From UBA1181 sp963619325 (GTDB lineage Bacteria; Bacteroidota; Bacteroidia; Bacteroidales; Paludibacteraceae): a stretch of 51,876 bases of DNA. Under the pieces are notes generated by a model. The model did no database searches. It saw only the letters and a list, made by a program, of their open reading frames with translations, and was not told where the DNA came from. Numbering within the stretch: position 1 is the stretch's first letter; each line of letters opens with the position of its first letter. Position numbers and translations under genes: made by a program. Below, in pieces: positions 9,828-17,042 of this stretch. The DNA is taken from contig CAVEVQ010000018.1 in NCBI GenBank assembly GCA_963619325.1, forward strand, positions 1-51,876. Direction: 5' to 3'.

Positions 9828-10171
9828 TCTAACGCTCCTTTCTTCCATGCGTACGCTAATCCGAGAACGAGAATGAAGAGGAAGAATAGCACACTAACCA
9901 ATCCTACCGCTCCTAATGACTGCATGATCGTCGCCCATGGAAACAACAACACTGTCTCCACGTCGAACATCAGAAAGAGGATGGCGAATAGGTAGTAGCC
10001 AATTCTGAACTGCATCCATGATGTACCCCTCGTCAGGATACCACACTCGTACGGTTCTCCTTTTTGAGCATTGGTCGATTTTGGAGACAAAAGCCAGCCG
10101 ATTAGCAAAGCCCCCGTCACCATGACGATCGCCGTCACCAACACTACAATAAAAATCTCACCTGAACTCAT
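9818..10171 (-). CDS. nuoA: NADH-quinone oxidoreductase subunit A
   Basis: Small three-helix membrane subunit at the junction of the two arms of complex I, 117 residues. Typical features are KGEPYECGILTRGT (about residues 37-50, the loop near the quinone site with its conserved cysteine) and FLMFDVETVLLFPWA (about 66-80, with conserved acidic residues). It is the first gene of the operon and overlaps nuoB. ATG start at 10171. No clear Bacteroidetes-type promoter with both elements is visible in the 90 nt directly upstream. Confidence 0.96.
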   Translation of the reverse strand: MSSGEIFIVVLVTAIVMVTGALLIGWLLSPKSTNAQKGEPYECGILTRGTSWMQFRIGYYLFAILFLMFDVETVLLFPWATIMQSLGAVGLVSVLFFLFILVLGLAYAWKKGALEWK

Positions 10172-10232
10172 TACTGTTGGTTATTAATTAATTTTACTTC
10201 TATTTCACCTCTATGACCCACCTTTAGAAACG

Positions 10233-10261
10233 GAAAAACTGTATTCGTTGCGGAATACAGT
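10233..10261 (-). terminator. Hairpin with T-run between mini-ORF and nuoA
   Basis: A 9-bp perfect stem (10238-10246 with 10253-10261, loop of 6) is followed on the minus strand by TTTT. It begins immediately after the stop codon of the 41-codon ORF and lies about 60 nt before the nuoA start. It could be the terminator of a small upstream transcript or an attenuator in the nuo leader. The stem is AT-rich, so termination would be moderate. Confidence 0.5.
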
Positions 10262-10387
10262 CTACCATTCTCTCGGCGAAACGACTTCCATCTCACACTT
10301 ACACAAGGATGCTGAATTAGCGACAAACATATAATGAAGAACGTTTTGATTCTTCAACTGCTTGTAAATGTTGTGTTTAGAAGCCAT
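10262..10387 (-). CDS. Possible 41-aa small protein or leader peptide upstream of nuoA
   Basis: An ATG-started frame of 41 codons ends in TAG directly in front of a terminator-like hairpin. The translation starts MASKHNIYKQLKNQ and ends CKCEMEVVSPREW, with two cysteines (CKC, residues 29 and 31). It matches no family I recognise. In its favour: sensible amino-acid composition, placement directly before a hairpin, and an otherwise unexplained 495-nt gap. Against: it is short, no promoter with both elements is visible upstream, and a TATGTTTG -7-like element (10324-10331) lies inside it. It could be a leader peptide controlling nuo, an independent small gene, or chance. Confidence 0.3.
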   Translation of the reverse strand: MASKHNIYKQLKNQNVLHYMFVANSASLCKCEMEVVSPREW

Positions 10388-10666
10388 TCGTTTTTCTTGT
10401 TTTTAAATCTTAAAAATTATGAAAATTCACAAGCAAATTTGAAAAAGTTATTTGAGTTTGCCAAGAAAAACACATCGTTTTTTGCTCTTTTTTTCTGACA
10501 ATTTGAAAGCGTTTCAGTGTATATTTCTCTCTTTACCCTTATTTTGCTTACAAAAAGTAATCGTATTTCTTTATTATAGTGCAAAATGTAAGTAAAATAT
10601 ATGTTTGATACTGCAAAGTGAACAATAGATTCTCCTCTTTTTCTCTTTTTAACATTTGTCTCGTTT
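10388..10666. other. AT-rich intergenic stretch between TPR gene and nuo leader
   Basis: Very AT-rich and without an open frame of note on either strand. No exact TAnnTTTG element is seen on the minus strand; the nearest is TAATTTTT at about 10413-10420, without a matching -33. It must hold the 3' end of the TPR gene transcript and probably the promoter of the nuo leader, but I cannot place either with confidence. Confidence 0.4.
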
Positions 10667-12799
10667 CTATTCTTCTATTTTGTATAGGATATAGTCGCGC
10701 ACTAACGAAAATTCCTCTGCTTTCACTCCATTGCTTACTAATATCGCTTCGTCTGCACTAAACATTTTTGCGAATTGCTGTTTTTCTTTACCTGTCTTCT
10801 GATATGCTTCTTTATAATACGATATGGCTTCTTCCATTTTCTTTTCGCATAGCAGGATGTGTCCAATGTTCATCCAATCATTTTCGTTGAGGTTTTCTTC
10901 TCTACTCTTCTTGTAATACTTTTCTGCATTTTCCAGCTTATGGCAAACAAAAGAACACCATCCAATCGCTTTTGCTGAATAGGTATTGTCAGCGTCGAGA
11001 TAGTCTATTTTGTAGAGTATTTTCAACGCTTCTTCGTATCGTTCTAATTGTATTAGACAACTTCCTATGCTTTTTAGATATTTGGTGTTGTCGGGTCGTG
11101 CGGCCAAACATCTTTCGTAATTTGAAAGGCTGTCAGTGTTGTTTCCTATCCGCTTCTGACAGTATGCTAAATGTTCTATTACCCATAAGTCATTCTCCAT
11201 CAAACTATCTGCCTTTTCGTAATAGAAAATGGCTTTCTCATAATTACCCATCTTCTGGTAACATAACGCTGTCTTTTGCGTCAAGTCCACGTCATTCGGC
11301 TCTTCTTCTAACAATTTTTCCGAAATATTTACCGCCAAATCGTAATTTTCTTTCTTCATTTGATAGTCGCAGATGGTTCGCATGATGTGGTTCGATCGTG
11401 GATTTATCTTTACAATTAAATTCTCATGAAGATTTTTTAAGTTGATGAATGGATTGTAAAAATCGTTCTTGTTCTTGTTTAACTTGTAAAATCTGTGTAA
11501 ATCTTGGATATATGCAATCAAAATCATCTTTTTGTTTGGTTCTGTTGTCAGCTCACCTTCTTTCATTTCTGCGATTTGTTCTTTATTCGTTAGAATGGTT
11601 CGCATGAGCATTGACCTCAATTCTGTTGGAATTTCAGCGTAGGAGGCCAACATGGAATACTTGTCAGAATTGCACAAAAATGGTAATCCGACAAGCGAGT
11701 CTATGATTGATGTGTCTATGTTTTGTGCCTTGTATGTTTCAAATATGTTTTCATCATAAAATGGTAAAAACCAATTTTCTATATTATTGAAGAAAGGGTA
11801 CTGTTTTAACTGCGAAAAAGTGCCCATAAAGATGTCGCCTCCTTCCATCTGAAATTCTGAAATTTCCCTGGCCTTTTCTGAGATAGAATTGTTCTCAATC
11901 ATTGATTGCCATTCTGGATTGATTTCGTCCATCTTCTCAAGTTCATCTTTATCAGCATTTAACAATTTATTAATGTTGATTTTTTGGTCATTCAGAGGTT
12001 TTGCGAATGGGGTGTTTTTCAATATGTTTGGAAGTTCTTCTCTCATTTTTTGAGTGAATTTCTCCGTTTCATTACTTCTTAATATCTGTATGATGGTCTC
12101 CTTCAAATCTTCAGCCAGATTTTCATCTTGGAACATCATCAAAAAGCGTGCGTTTAGACTTTTCTCTATTGAAATTCGTTTCTGATGTACGTTGACGCAG
12201 AATATTAATCCAACCAACGCTCTCTGTTGTAACATTTCCGCTTTACATTCCACCAAGTCGAGCAAGATGTGAATTTTGCTTTCATCAAAGGTTCGTAACG
12301 ATGCCAACGTGATTGCAGTAACATATACACATTTCTCTTCTATTGGTACATCCTCTGAGTTGAAGAGGTTTTTTACTGCCTCAACATCATTGCGGCTGAA
12401 CGACTCTGTCAGCCATATATATTGGAAAATGTTATGAAAACATTCAGCTATGCTATGTTGTGGCTCTGTCCGAGTGTGTTGCCCCTCTCGTTTTTTCTGG
12501 TAGACAATATTATTAGAGTTCTTCGAAAAATAAATGTCGCGCGTTTTGTCTGCCAATCGTAGTATGGCTGTTTGTAACTGATTGTAGATAGTCTCCTGCG
12601 ATGGGTCTATAATGCCGTTTATCGCATAATTAAGTAAGTTTTTGTAGGTCTCTTCCAACATCTGACAATGGTCGCTCAATTCAGAATTATTGGTTTCTGC
12701 AATCATTTTCTGTAATCCATAAAAACTCACATTGAGTTCTTTATCTATCGCTTGCGCAATGATTTTTTTATATAATATTTCAAATTCTCGATTCGTCAT
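10667..12799 (-). CDS. Conserved tetratricopeptide-repeat protein
   Basis: 710 residues, no signal peptide and no membrane segment, so probably cytoplasmic. The N-terminal 300 residues are helical and unassigned. A central region near residues 315-350 (QMEGGDIFMGTFSQLKQYPF, then NWFLPFYDE) resembles a block I associate with large TPR proteins of Bacteroidales. From about residue 480 to 680 there are consecutive TPR-like units (for example ALCYQKMGNYEKAIFYYEKA and GHILLCEKKMEEAISYYKEA). TPR arrays bind protein partners; which ones is unknown. It stands alone between nuo and the tadA cluster, with about 160 nt of AT-rich sequence upstream. Confidence 0.8.
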   Translation of the reverse strand: MTNREFEILYKKIIAQAIDKELNVSFYGLQKMIAETNNSELSDHCQMLEETYKNLLNYAINGIIDPSQETIYNQLQTAILRLADKTRDIYFSKNSNNIVYQKKREGQHTRTEPQHSIAECFHNIFQYIWLTESFSRNDVEAVKNLFNSEDVPIEEKCVYVTAITLASLRTFDESKIHILLDLVECKAEMLQQRALVGLIFCVNVHQKRISIEKSLNARFLMMFQDENLAEDLKETIIQILRSNETEKFTQKMREELPNILKNTPFAKPLNDQKININKLLNADKDELEKMDEINPEWQSMIENNSISEKAREISEFQMEGGDIFMGTFSQLKQYPFFNNIENWFLPFYDENIFETYKAQNIDTSIIDSLVGLPFLCNSDKYSMLASYAEIPTELRSMLMRTILTNKEQIAEMKEGELTTEPNKKMILIAYIQDLHRFYKLNKNKNDFYNPFINLKNLHENLIVKINPRSNHIMRTICDYQMKKENYDLAVNISEKLLEEEPNDVDLTQKTALCYQKMGNYEKAIFYYEKADSLMENDLWVIEHLAYCQKRIGNNTDSLSNYERCLAARPDNTKYLKSIGSCLIQLERYEEALKILYKIDYLDADNTYSAKAIGWCSFVCHKLENAEKYYKKSREENLNENDWMNIGHILLCEKKMEEAISYYKEAYQKTGKEKQQFAKMFSADEAILVSNGVKAEEFSLVRDYILYKIEE

Positions 12800-12960
12800 T
12801 GATTTTATTCTTAATGAAAAAGTGTTTTTCTAACAAACTTGTTTTTTGTCAGAATAATTCCTTTTTCTCCTTTAATAAAGAAGATATAGGGAAACAAATA
12901 GGGTAGTAATTTACTTGTTTTTTGTGAATAACAGGCAGATTTTTTGTGCAAAAAATTCTT

Positions 12961-13434
12961 TTAGCGTTTGTTTTGAAAGAATTCTTTCATTATTTGCGCA
13001 CACACGTCCTCTTCAACACCGCATGTTACTTGGCACTTTGGATGTAACGCTTTGGAAGCTATGAGTTTATAGCCTCGTTTCTCATCTTTTGAACCATAAA
13101 CCAATCGTTTGATTTGAGCCCAACCAATTGCTCCTGCGCACATCGGACAGGGTTCTACGGTTACATACAATGTGCAATCTGTGAGATATTTAGCTCCTAA
13201 ATGATTAGCTGCCATGGTTATAGCCTGCATCTCGGCATGAGCGGTAACGTCAGTGAGTGTTTCTGTTAGATTATGGGCACGCGCAATTATTTTTCCTTTA
13301 CAAACAACGACCGCCCCAATGGGAACCTCATCCTTTGCTTCCGCTTTCTTTGCCTCTGCAATAGCTTGCTTCATAAAATAGGTATCGGAGACTATCTCGC
13401 TTTCAACCTCACTTTTACATTCTTCATTTCTCAT
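12961..13434 (-). CDS. tadA: tRNA-specific adenosine-34 deaminase
   Basis: Converts adenosine to inosine at the wobble position of tRNA-Arg(ACG). The deaminase zinc site is complete: H66 with the proton-shuttling E68 (TAHAEMQA) and C96 and C99 (EPCPMC). Total length is 157 residues. The first 16 residues precede the usual family start, and a later in-frame Met (residue 21) is too far in, so the ATG at 13434 is kept. It is the last gene of a three-gene minus-strand cluster, 21 nt after the ribbon-helix-helix-like gene. Confidence 0.94.
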   Translation of the reverse strand: MRNEECKSEVESEIVSDTYFMKQAIAEAKKAEAKDEVPIGAVVVCKGKIIARAHNLTETLTDVTAHAEMQAITMAANHLGAKYLTDCTLYVTVEPCPMCAGAIGWAQIKRLVYGSKDEKRGYKLIASKALHPKCQVTCGVEEDVCAQIMKEFFQNKR

Positions 13435-13455
13435 GGTACCTCAGCCTTTCAAACT

Positions 13456-13695
13456 TCAACACATTTCTTCTTCTGAAAAAAGATAGGGCGCATTGTCTTC
13501 TAATTTCTTCCATGCAATGCGAATCAATGTGTCCCGTAAAAATTTTGACTTGTTCTTGATTTTACACTCTTTGAAGAAACGCTCCATTACTCTGAACTCT
13601 TTTTCGTTCAGAGTAATGGAAATTCTTTTATCACGAATTAGCCGTTCTTTTTTTAAAGTGGCTTTTTTCGTTTTTTTTGAATTGTCATTCGCCAT
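13456..13695 (-). CDS. Small ribbon-helix-helix-like protein
   Basis: 79 residues. A very basic N-terminus (about 11 lysines and arginines in the first 24 residues) precedes RISITLNEKEFRVMERFFKE and KSKFLRDTLIRIAWKKLE. This is the strand, helix, turn, helix pattern of ribbon-helix-helix DNA-binding proteins and resembles the N-terminal part of MobC-type relaxosome accessory proteins. No relaxase is nearby, so a chromosomal regulator or nucleic-acid-binding role is more likely. It lies between the NlpC/P60-like gene (12 nt upstream) and tadA (21 nt downstream). Its coding sequence contains a perfect 15-bp inverted repeat (13583-13620). Confidence 0.75.
   Translation of the reverse strand: MANDNSKKTKKATLKKERLIRDKRISITLNEKEFRVMERFFKECKIKNKSKFLRDTLIRIAWKKLEDNAPYLFSEEEMC
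13583..13620. repeat. Perfect 15-bp inverted repeat inside the RHH-like gene
   Basis: Arms 13583-13597 and 13606-13620 are perfect reverse complements (TCCATTACTCTGAAC on the plus strand) with an 8-nt spacer. It encodes residues 26-38, the predicted DNA-contacting strand and start of helix 1. The symmetry is too long to be likely by chance inside coding sequence. It may be an operator for the encoded protein, a site for another dimeric regulator, or an mRNA hairpin between the upstream gene and tadA. There is no T-run after the stem on the coding strand, so it does not look like a terminator. Confidence 0.8.
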
Positions 13696-13707
13696 TTTTT
13701 TAGCGAA

Positions 13708-14370
13708 TTATTTCAAAATGAAGTTTGTAGCATTCGTTTTTTCGAAAGAAGACTGCAACTCGTTCAAGTTTGTCTCTGCTGCTTTAACAGCCTCCTGCGC
13801 TTCTTTCAATTTCGTTTTTGCTTTGTCAATGTGGGCGGTGTTCTTCTGATATTCGTTGCGAACATCTGCCAAATCGTTGTCTGTCAACAAGCGGCTTGCT
13901 TGTTTGAAGTGTCCGTTGAACTCATCTTCTGAACTGTGGGCGATACGTACAGTGCCTGTCTTTTGGTCTGCATAGAAGAATGTAAAGCTCAAACCGTCGG
14001 ATGCAACGCTCTGAACTAATCCCATTTTAGCGATTTCTTTCTTGTTTTGTGGATTAGAGAAAAATACCACGTCGCCTGCTTGCATCTTCGCAATCTTGCT
14101 GATAGACTTTCCTGTCTTGCTCAATTTGATCATATCTTCTGGAGTGTCAACCCCCAGTTTCTTGTATGTATAGACTACCAATCCAGGGTTGTCAAAAGCA
14201 TCCTCTCCTTTAGCACCGACAGAGAATGGCTTGTTGTTTTGTTGAAGTGTATATGCTAAGGCTTCGCTGATAGTTTTGCATGGTGCGTTTACAATATCCA
14301 AACGCGTGCCAGCTATTGCTGCGGTACCCGCCATCAGCAACATTGCAACGGTTAATTTGATTTTCTTCAT
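13708..14370 (-). CDS. Secreted NlpC/P60-fold protein lacking catalytic residues
   Basis: 220 residues from the ATG at 14370, chosen because a clean signal peptide (MKKIKLTVAMLLMAGTAAIA) begins there; an upstream ATG at 14421 would put 17 polar residues in front of it. Residues about 40-165 follow the NlpC/P60 peptidoglycan endopeptidase pattern, with FDNPGLVVYTYKKLGV, QAGDVVFFSNP and AKMGLVQSV. The family motif is FDCSGLV with HVGI, so the catalytic cysteine is asparagine (N61) and the histidine is lysine (K115). Active peptidase function is therefore unlikely; a cell-wall binding or scaffold role is possible. The C-terminus (about 165-215) is a predicted coiled coil. First gene of the cluster ending in tadA, behind a good promoter. 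Confidence 0.75.
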   Translation of the reverse strand: MKKIKLTVAMLLMAGTAAIAGTRLDIVNAPCKTISEALAYTLQQNNKPFSVGAKGEDAFDNPGLVVYTYKKLGVDTPEDMIKLSKTGKSISKIAKMQAGDVVFFSNPQNKKEIAKMGLVQSVASDGLSFTFFYADQKTGTVRIAHSSEDEFNGHFKQASRLLTDNDLADVRNEYQKNTAHIDKAKTKLKEAQEAVKAAETNLNELQSSFEKTNATNFILK

Positions 14371-14469
14371 GATTTCGGATCTTGTTATACTTCTTAATTT
14401 GTCAATTATAAATACTTTCAACTTTCAACCTTCATTGTCAACAATAAGTTAACTTTTTGATTGATAGCG

Positions 14470-14500
14470 CAAAATTAATGATTAATACGACTTAATCAAG
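14470..14500 (-). promoter_or_regulatory. Bacteroidetes-type promoter for the NlpC/P60-RHH-tadA cluster
   Basis: On the minus strand CTTG (14500-14497) is followed after 19 nt by TAATTTTG (14477-14470), matching the TTTG/TAnnTTTG consensus of the primary sigma factor in Bacteroidetes. It lies 100 nt upstream of the chosen ATG, leaving a 5' untranslated region of about 90 nt. Confidence 0.7.
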
Positions 14501-14540
14501 TTTTGGAATCCTTAATTTACTAACAAAAGGGGGAATGTAA

Positions 14541-14576
14541 AAAAAAAGAGAGGCTTTCATCAAGAAAACCTCTCTT
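14541..14576 (-). terminator. Rho-independent terminator of rpsP
   Basis: On the minus strand a stem of about 13 bp (14546-14558 with 14564-14576) is followed by a run of T. It lies about 25 nt after the rpsP stop codon. Confidence 0.85.
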
Positions 14577-14601
14577 ATATAGTGTATAATGCGAAATTAC
14601 A

Positions 14602-15162
14602 TTATTCAGCTGCAGTAGTCTCAGTTGCACCTTCTGCTTCTTTAACAGCTTCTTCTGCTTGAGCTGCTGCTGCTTTGGCTGCTGCCTCAAGTGCAGCTGC
14701 TAATTCAGCTCTTTTCTTAGAAAGAGCCTCAGCTTTTGCTGCATTAACAGCCTGCTCTGCCTCTAAGCGCTTCTTTGCGTTCTCTTTCTTTGTGTTCTCC
14801 TTTTGGTCAACGATAGCTTGAGCCTTCTTGTCTTTTTCAGCAACCCACGCATTGAATTTTTGTTCCATAACCTCCTCAGAGAATGCGCCTTTCTTGACAC
14901 CGACTCTCAAGTGTTTCTTCATGTAAACACCCTTGTCGCTCAAAAGATTTCTTGCAGTGTCTGTTGGTTGTGCTCCAACCTCAACCCAATATAAAGCTCT
15001 TTCGAAGTTTAATTCTACTGTAGCAGGATTGGTGTTTGGATTGTATGATCCAAGTCTCTCAATGTACTTACCATCACGTGGCGCTCTGCTATCTGCTACG
15101 ACGATGTGGTAATACGCGTACCCCTTACGGCCGTGTCTTTGCAATCTAATTTTAGTTGCCAT
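14602..15162 (-). CDS. rpsP: 30S ribosomal protein S16 with long Ala/Glu/Lys tail
   Basis: Residues 1-85 are a normal S16 (MATKIRLQRHGRKGYAYYHI, ADSRAPRDGKYIERLGSYNP, ALYWVEVGAQPT). Residues 100-186 form an alanine-, lysine- and glutamate-rich extension predicted to be helical, making the protein about twice the length of the E. coli version. Extended S16 tails occur in Bacteroidetes. It has its own promoter (15211-15242) and terminator. ATG start at 15162. Confidence 0.96.
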   Translation of the reverse strand: MATKIRLQRHGRKGYAYYHIVVADSRAPRDGKYIERLGSYNPNTNPATVELNFERALYWVEVGAQPTDTARNLLSDKGVYMKKHLRVGVKKGAFSEEVMEQKFNAWVAEKDKKAQAIVDQKENTKKENAKKRLEAEQAVNAAKAEALSKKRAELAAALEAAAKAAAAQAEEAVKEAEGATETTAAE

Positions 15163-15210
15163 TTTTTCTTTATTGTTTTTTTGTTAAACTTCCTTGCTCT
15201 AAGAGCGGTG

Positions 15211-15242
15211 CAAATTTAAAACAATTTTCTTAATTTGCCAAA
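15211..15242 (-). promoter_or_regulatory. Bacteroidetes-type promoter of rpsP
   Basis: On the minus strand TTTG (15242-15239), 20 nt, TAAATTTG (15218-15211): an exact match to the consensus, 49 nt before the rpsP ATG. It lies just downstream of the tsaB stop, so rpsP need not depend on tsaB transcription. Confidence 0.8.
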
Positions 15243-15288
15243 TAACATCCGTTATGTTTTTCCCTCGTTGTTATGGGGCGTCTCAATG

Positions 15289-15996
15289 TTATTCTTTGCC
15301 TCCTAATACCTTATTCTTCGCTACTGTTGCCACAAACTCTTTTAGGTAGAATGGTTCAAAGTAGGCAACGTCTTTGAAATCTTTGACTTGAAATTTTTCT
15401 TCTCCTTCCGTAGCCATATTTTCTGCTAATGGTACTATACCTTCTATAAAGTGAGCGTTAGGGTGTGTCAACATTTTTTCGCATTTCTTTGCTCCGTTTC
15501 CAAAAAAGTAAATAGGATGTTTTTCCAAAACATCGGCGTAGGAGTTTTCGTTGATGATGTCTGCGGTTGTCTCCTTTACCTTGTTACATTGTTTGTCAAA
15601 AAAGGCGGTATAAACTTCCATACGGCGTGCGTCTATCATGGGACAGAACAATGCATCCTCGGCGGCTATCTCCAATGTGTCAATAGCACTTTTTGCCATG
15701 ATTTTAAGTGTGTCAACGCTCAACAAGGGAATGTCTGCGCCAAAACAGAGTCCTTTGGCTGTTGAGACCCCGATTCGTAGTCCGGTGTATGATCCAGGTC
15801 CGCTACTGACAGCTACTGCGTCAACCTTTATATTCTCTTTGTTGGCGTAGGTTTGCAACTCTTCAAGATAGGGCGCAAGCAAGGTGGAGTGAGACATTCC
15901 TTCCAAATTCTTCTTCGTCCAAACACACTTCCCGTCTACGTTCAATGCGGCGGAACATACTTCCGTCGAAGTCTCTATGGCTATTATTGCTGACAT
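15289..15996 (-). CDS. tsaB: tRNA threonylcarbamoyladenosine biosynthesis protein TsaB
   Basis: Partner of TsaD in making the universal t6A37 modification of ANN-decoding tRNAs. 235 residues with the ASKHA-fold start IIAIETSTEVCSAAL and the family signature VSSGPGSYTGLRIGVSTAKG at about 64-83. Normal length. It is divergent from yicC across 159 nt. A TAATTTTG -7 element (16038-16045, minus strand) lies about 42 nt upstream, but its -33 partner is not evident. ATG start at 15996. Confidence 0.95.
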   Translation of the reverse strand: MSAIIAIETSTEVCSAALNVDGKCVWTKKNLEGMSHSTLLAPYLEELQTYANKENIKVDAVAVSSGPGSYTGLRIGVSTAKGLCFGADIPLLSVDTLKIMAKSAIDTLEIAAEDALFCPMIDARRMEVYTAFFDKQCNKVKETTADIINENSYADVLEKHPIYFFGNGAKKCEKMLTHPNAHFIEGIVPLAENMATEGEEKFQVKDFKDVAYFEPFYLKEFVATVAKNKVLGGKE

Positions 15997-16155
15997 TTTC
16001 TATCTTTTTTTACCTTAATTAATACACGTTGTAAATGCAAAATTACATTAAAATACGTTCTTGTTGCCCACTCGACAACTAAGAAACGACTTATTTAAGA
16101 AAAAAAAATTAAATTTGCGGTAAGAAAATTTAAGGACGGATTAAATCGTATTAGA

Positions 16156-17028
16156 ATGGTTTTATCAATGACTGGATTCGGCAAGGCGACTTGCGAGGTA
16201 GAATCAAAAAAAATAACTATTGAAATTAAATCGCTGAATAGCAAACAGTTAGATTTGTTTTCAAGAGTACCTAATGTGTACAAGGAAAAAGAGTTGGATT
16301 TGAGGAATATTGTTTCTCAGAAATTGGAGCGAGGAAAAGTAGAATTTTCTCTGTTGGTAGAATCTATCAATGCCTCTAATGCGACTCAAATCAATCAGGC
16401 TTTGGTAAAAGAATACTATGCGCAGATTAAGGGAATGTCCGATTCTTTGGGTATTGCTGAGCCTGCGGACTGGATGCCGCTTTTGCTTCGTATGCCGGAT
16501 GTGATGAAATCTGAGATACAGGAACTTGACGAATTAGAGTGGGAAACTGTTAAATCAACATTCGTCAAGGCGGTTGATGCTTTGGTTGATTTCCGTAAAC
16601 GTGAAGGTCAGTCATTGGAAGCTGTTTTTATTCAGAAAATATCGAACATCCGTAATCTTTTGGCTACCATAGATCCATTTGAAAATGAACGTGTTGCGAA
16701 AATTAAAACACGTATTATGGATAATCTCAACGAGTTGAAAGGTGTTGAGTATGATAAGAATCGTTTCGAACAGGAGATGATTTATTATATTGAAAAATTG
16801 GATGTCAACGAGGAAAAAAATCGTTTGCGTCAACACTTGACCTATTTTGAGGAGACGATGAGGGCTGAGGGTAGCGTAGGTAAGAAGTTGGGGTTCATAG
16901 CTCAAGAAATCGGTCGTGAAATTAACACGCTTGGATCAAAATCAAATCATTGTGAGATGCAAAAGATTGTGGTAAAGATGAAAGACGAGTTGGAGCAGAT
17001 TAAAGAACAAGTGTTGAACGTACTATAA
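16156..17028 (+). CDS. yicC: YicC-family endoribonuclease
   Basis: 290 residues with the family N-terminus MVLSMTGFGKATCEVESKKI and the C-terminal block GSKSNHCEMQKIVVKMKDEL, which holds conserved family residues. Members are stress-associated RNA-degrading enzymes in E. coli and Bacillus. It is the first gene of yicC-gmk-nadD; this order is common in bacteria. A TAAATTTG -7 element lies at 16110-16117, 38 nt before the ATG, without a clear -33. Confidence 0.9.
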   Translation: MVLSMTGFGKATCEVESKKITIEIKSLNSKQLDLFSRVPNVYKEKELDLRNIVSQKLERGKVEFSLLVESINASNATQINQALVKEYYAQIKGMSDSLGIAEPADWMPLLLRMPDVMKSEIQELDELEWETVKSTFVKAVDALVDFRKREGQSLEAVFIQKISNIRNLLATIDPFENERVAKIKTRIMDNLNELKGVEYDKNRFEQEMIYYIEKLDVNEEKNRLRQHLTYFEETMRAEGSVGKKLGFIAQEIGREINTLGSKSNHCEMQKIVVKMKDELEQIKEQVLNVL

Positions 17029-17042
17029 AATTTATTTTGGAT

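Noticed and set aside
9828..9848. Upstream ATG of nuoB
   Set aside because: It lacks a ribosome binding site, deepens the overlap with nuoA and extends beyond the family N-terminus; the ATG at 9827 has AGGAG 8 nt upstream.
10324..10331. TATGTTTG as the nuo promoter -7 element
   Set aside because: The nearest upstream TTG is 23 nt away, outside the 19-21 nt range of the good promoters here, and the element lies inside the 41-codon ORF.
13456..13695. Reading the RHH-like gene as a plasmid or transposon mobilisation gene
   Set aside because: No relaxase, integrase or transfer gene is nearby and the neighbours are core genes, so mobility is not supported.
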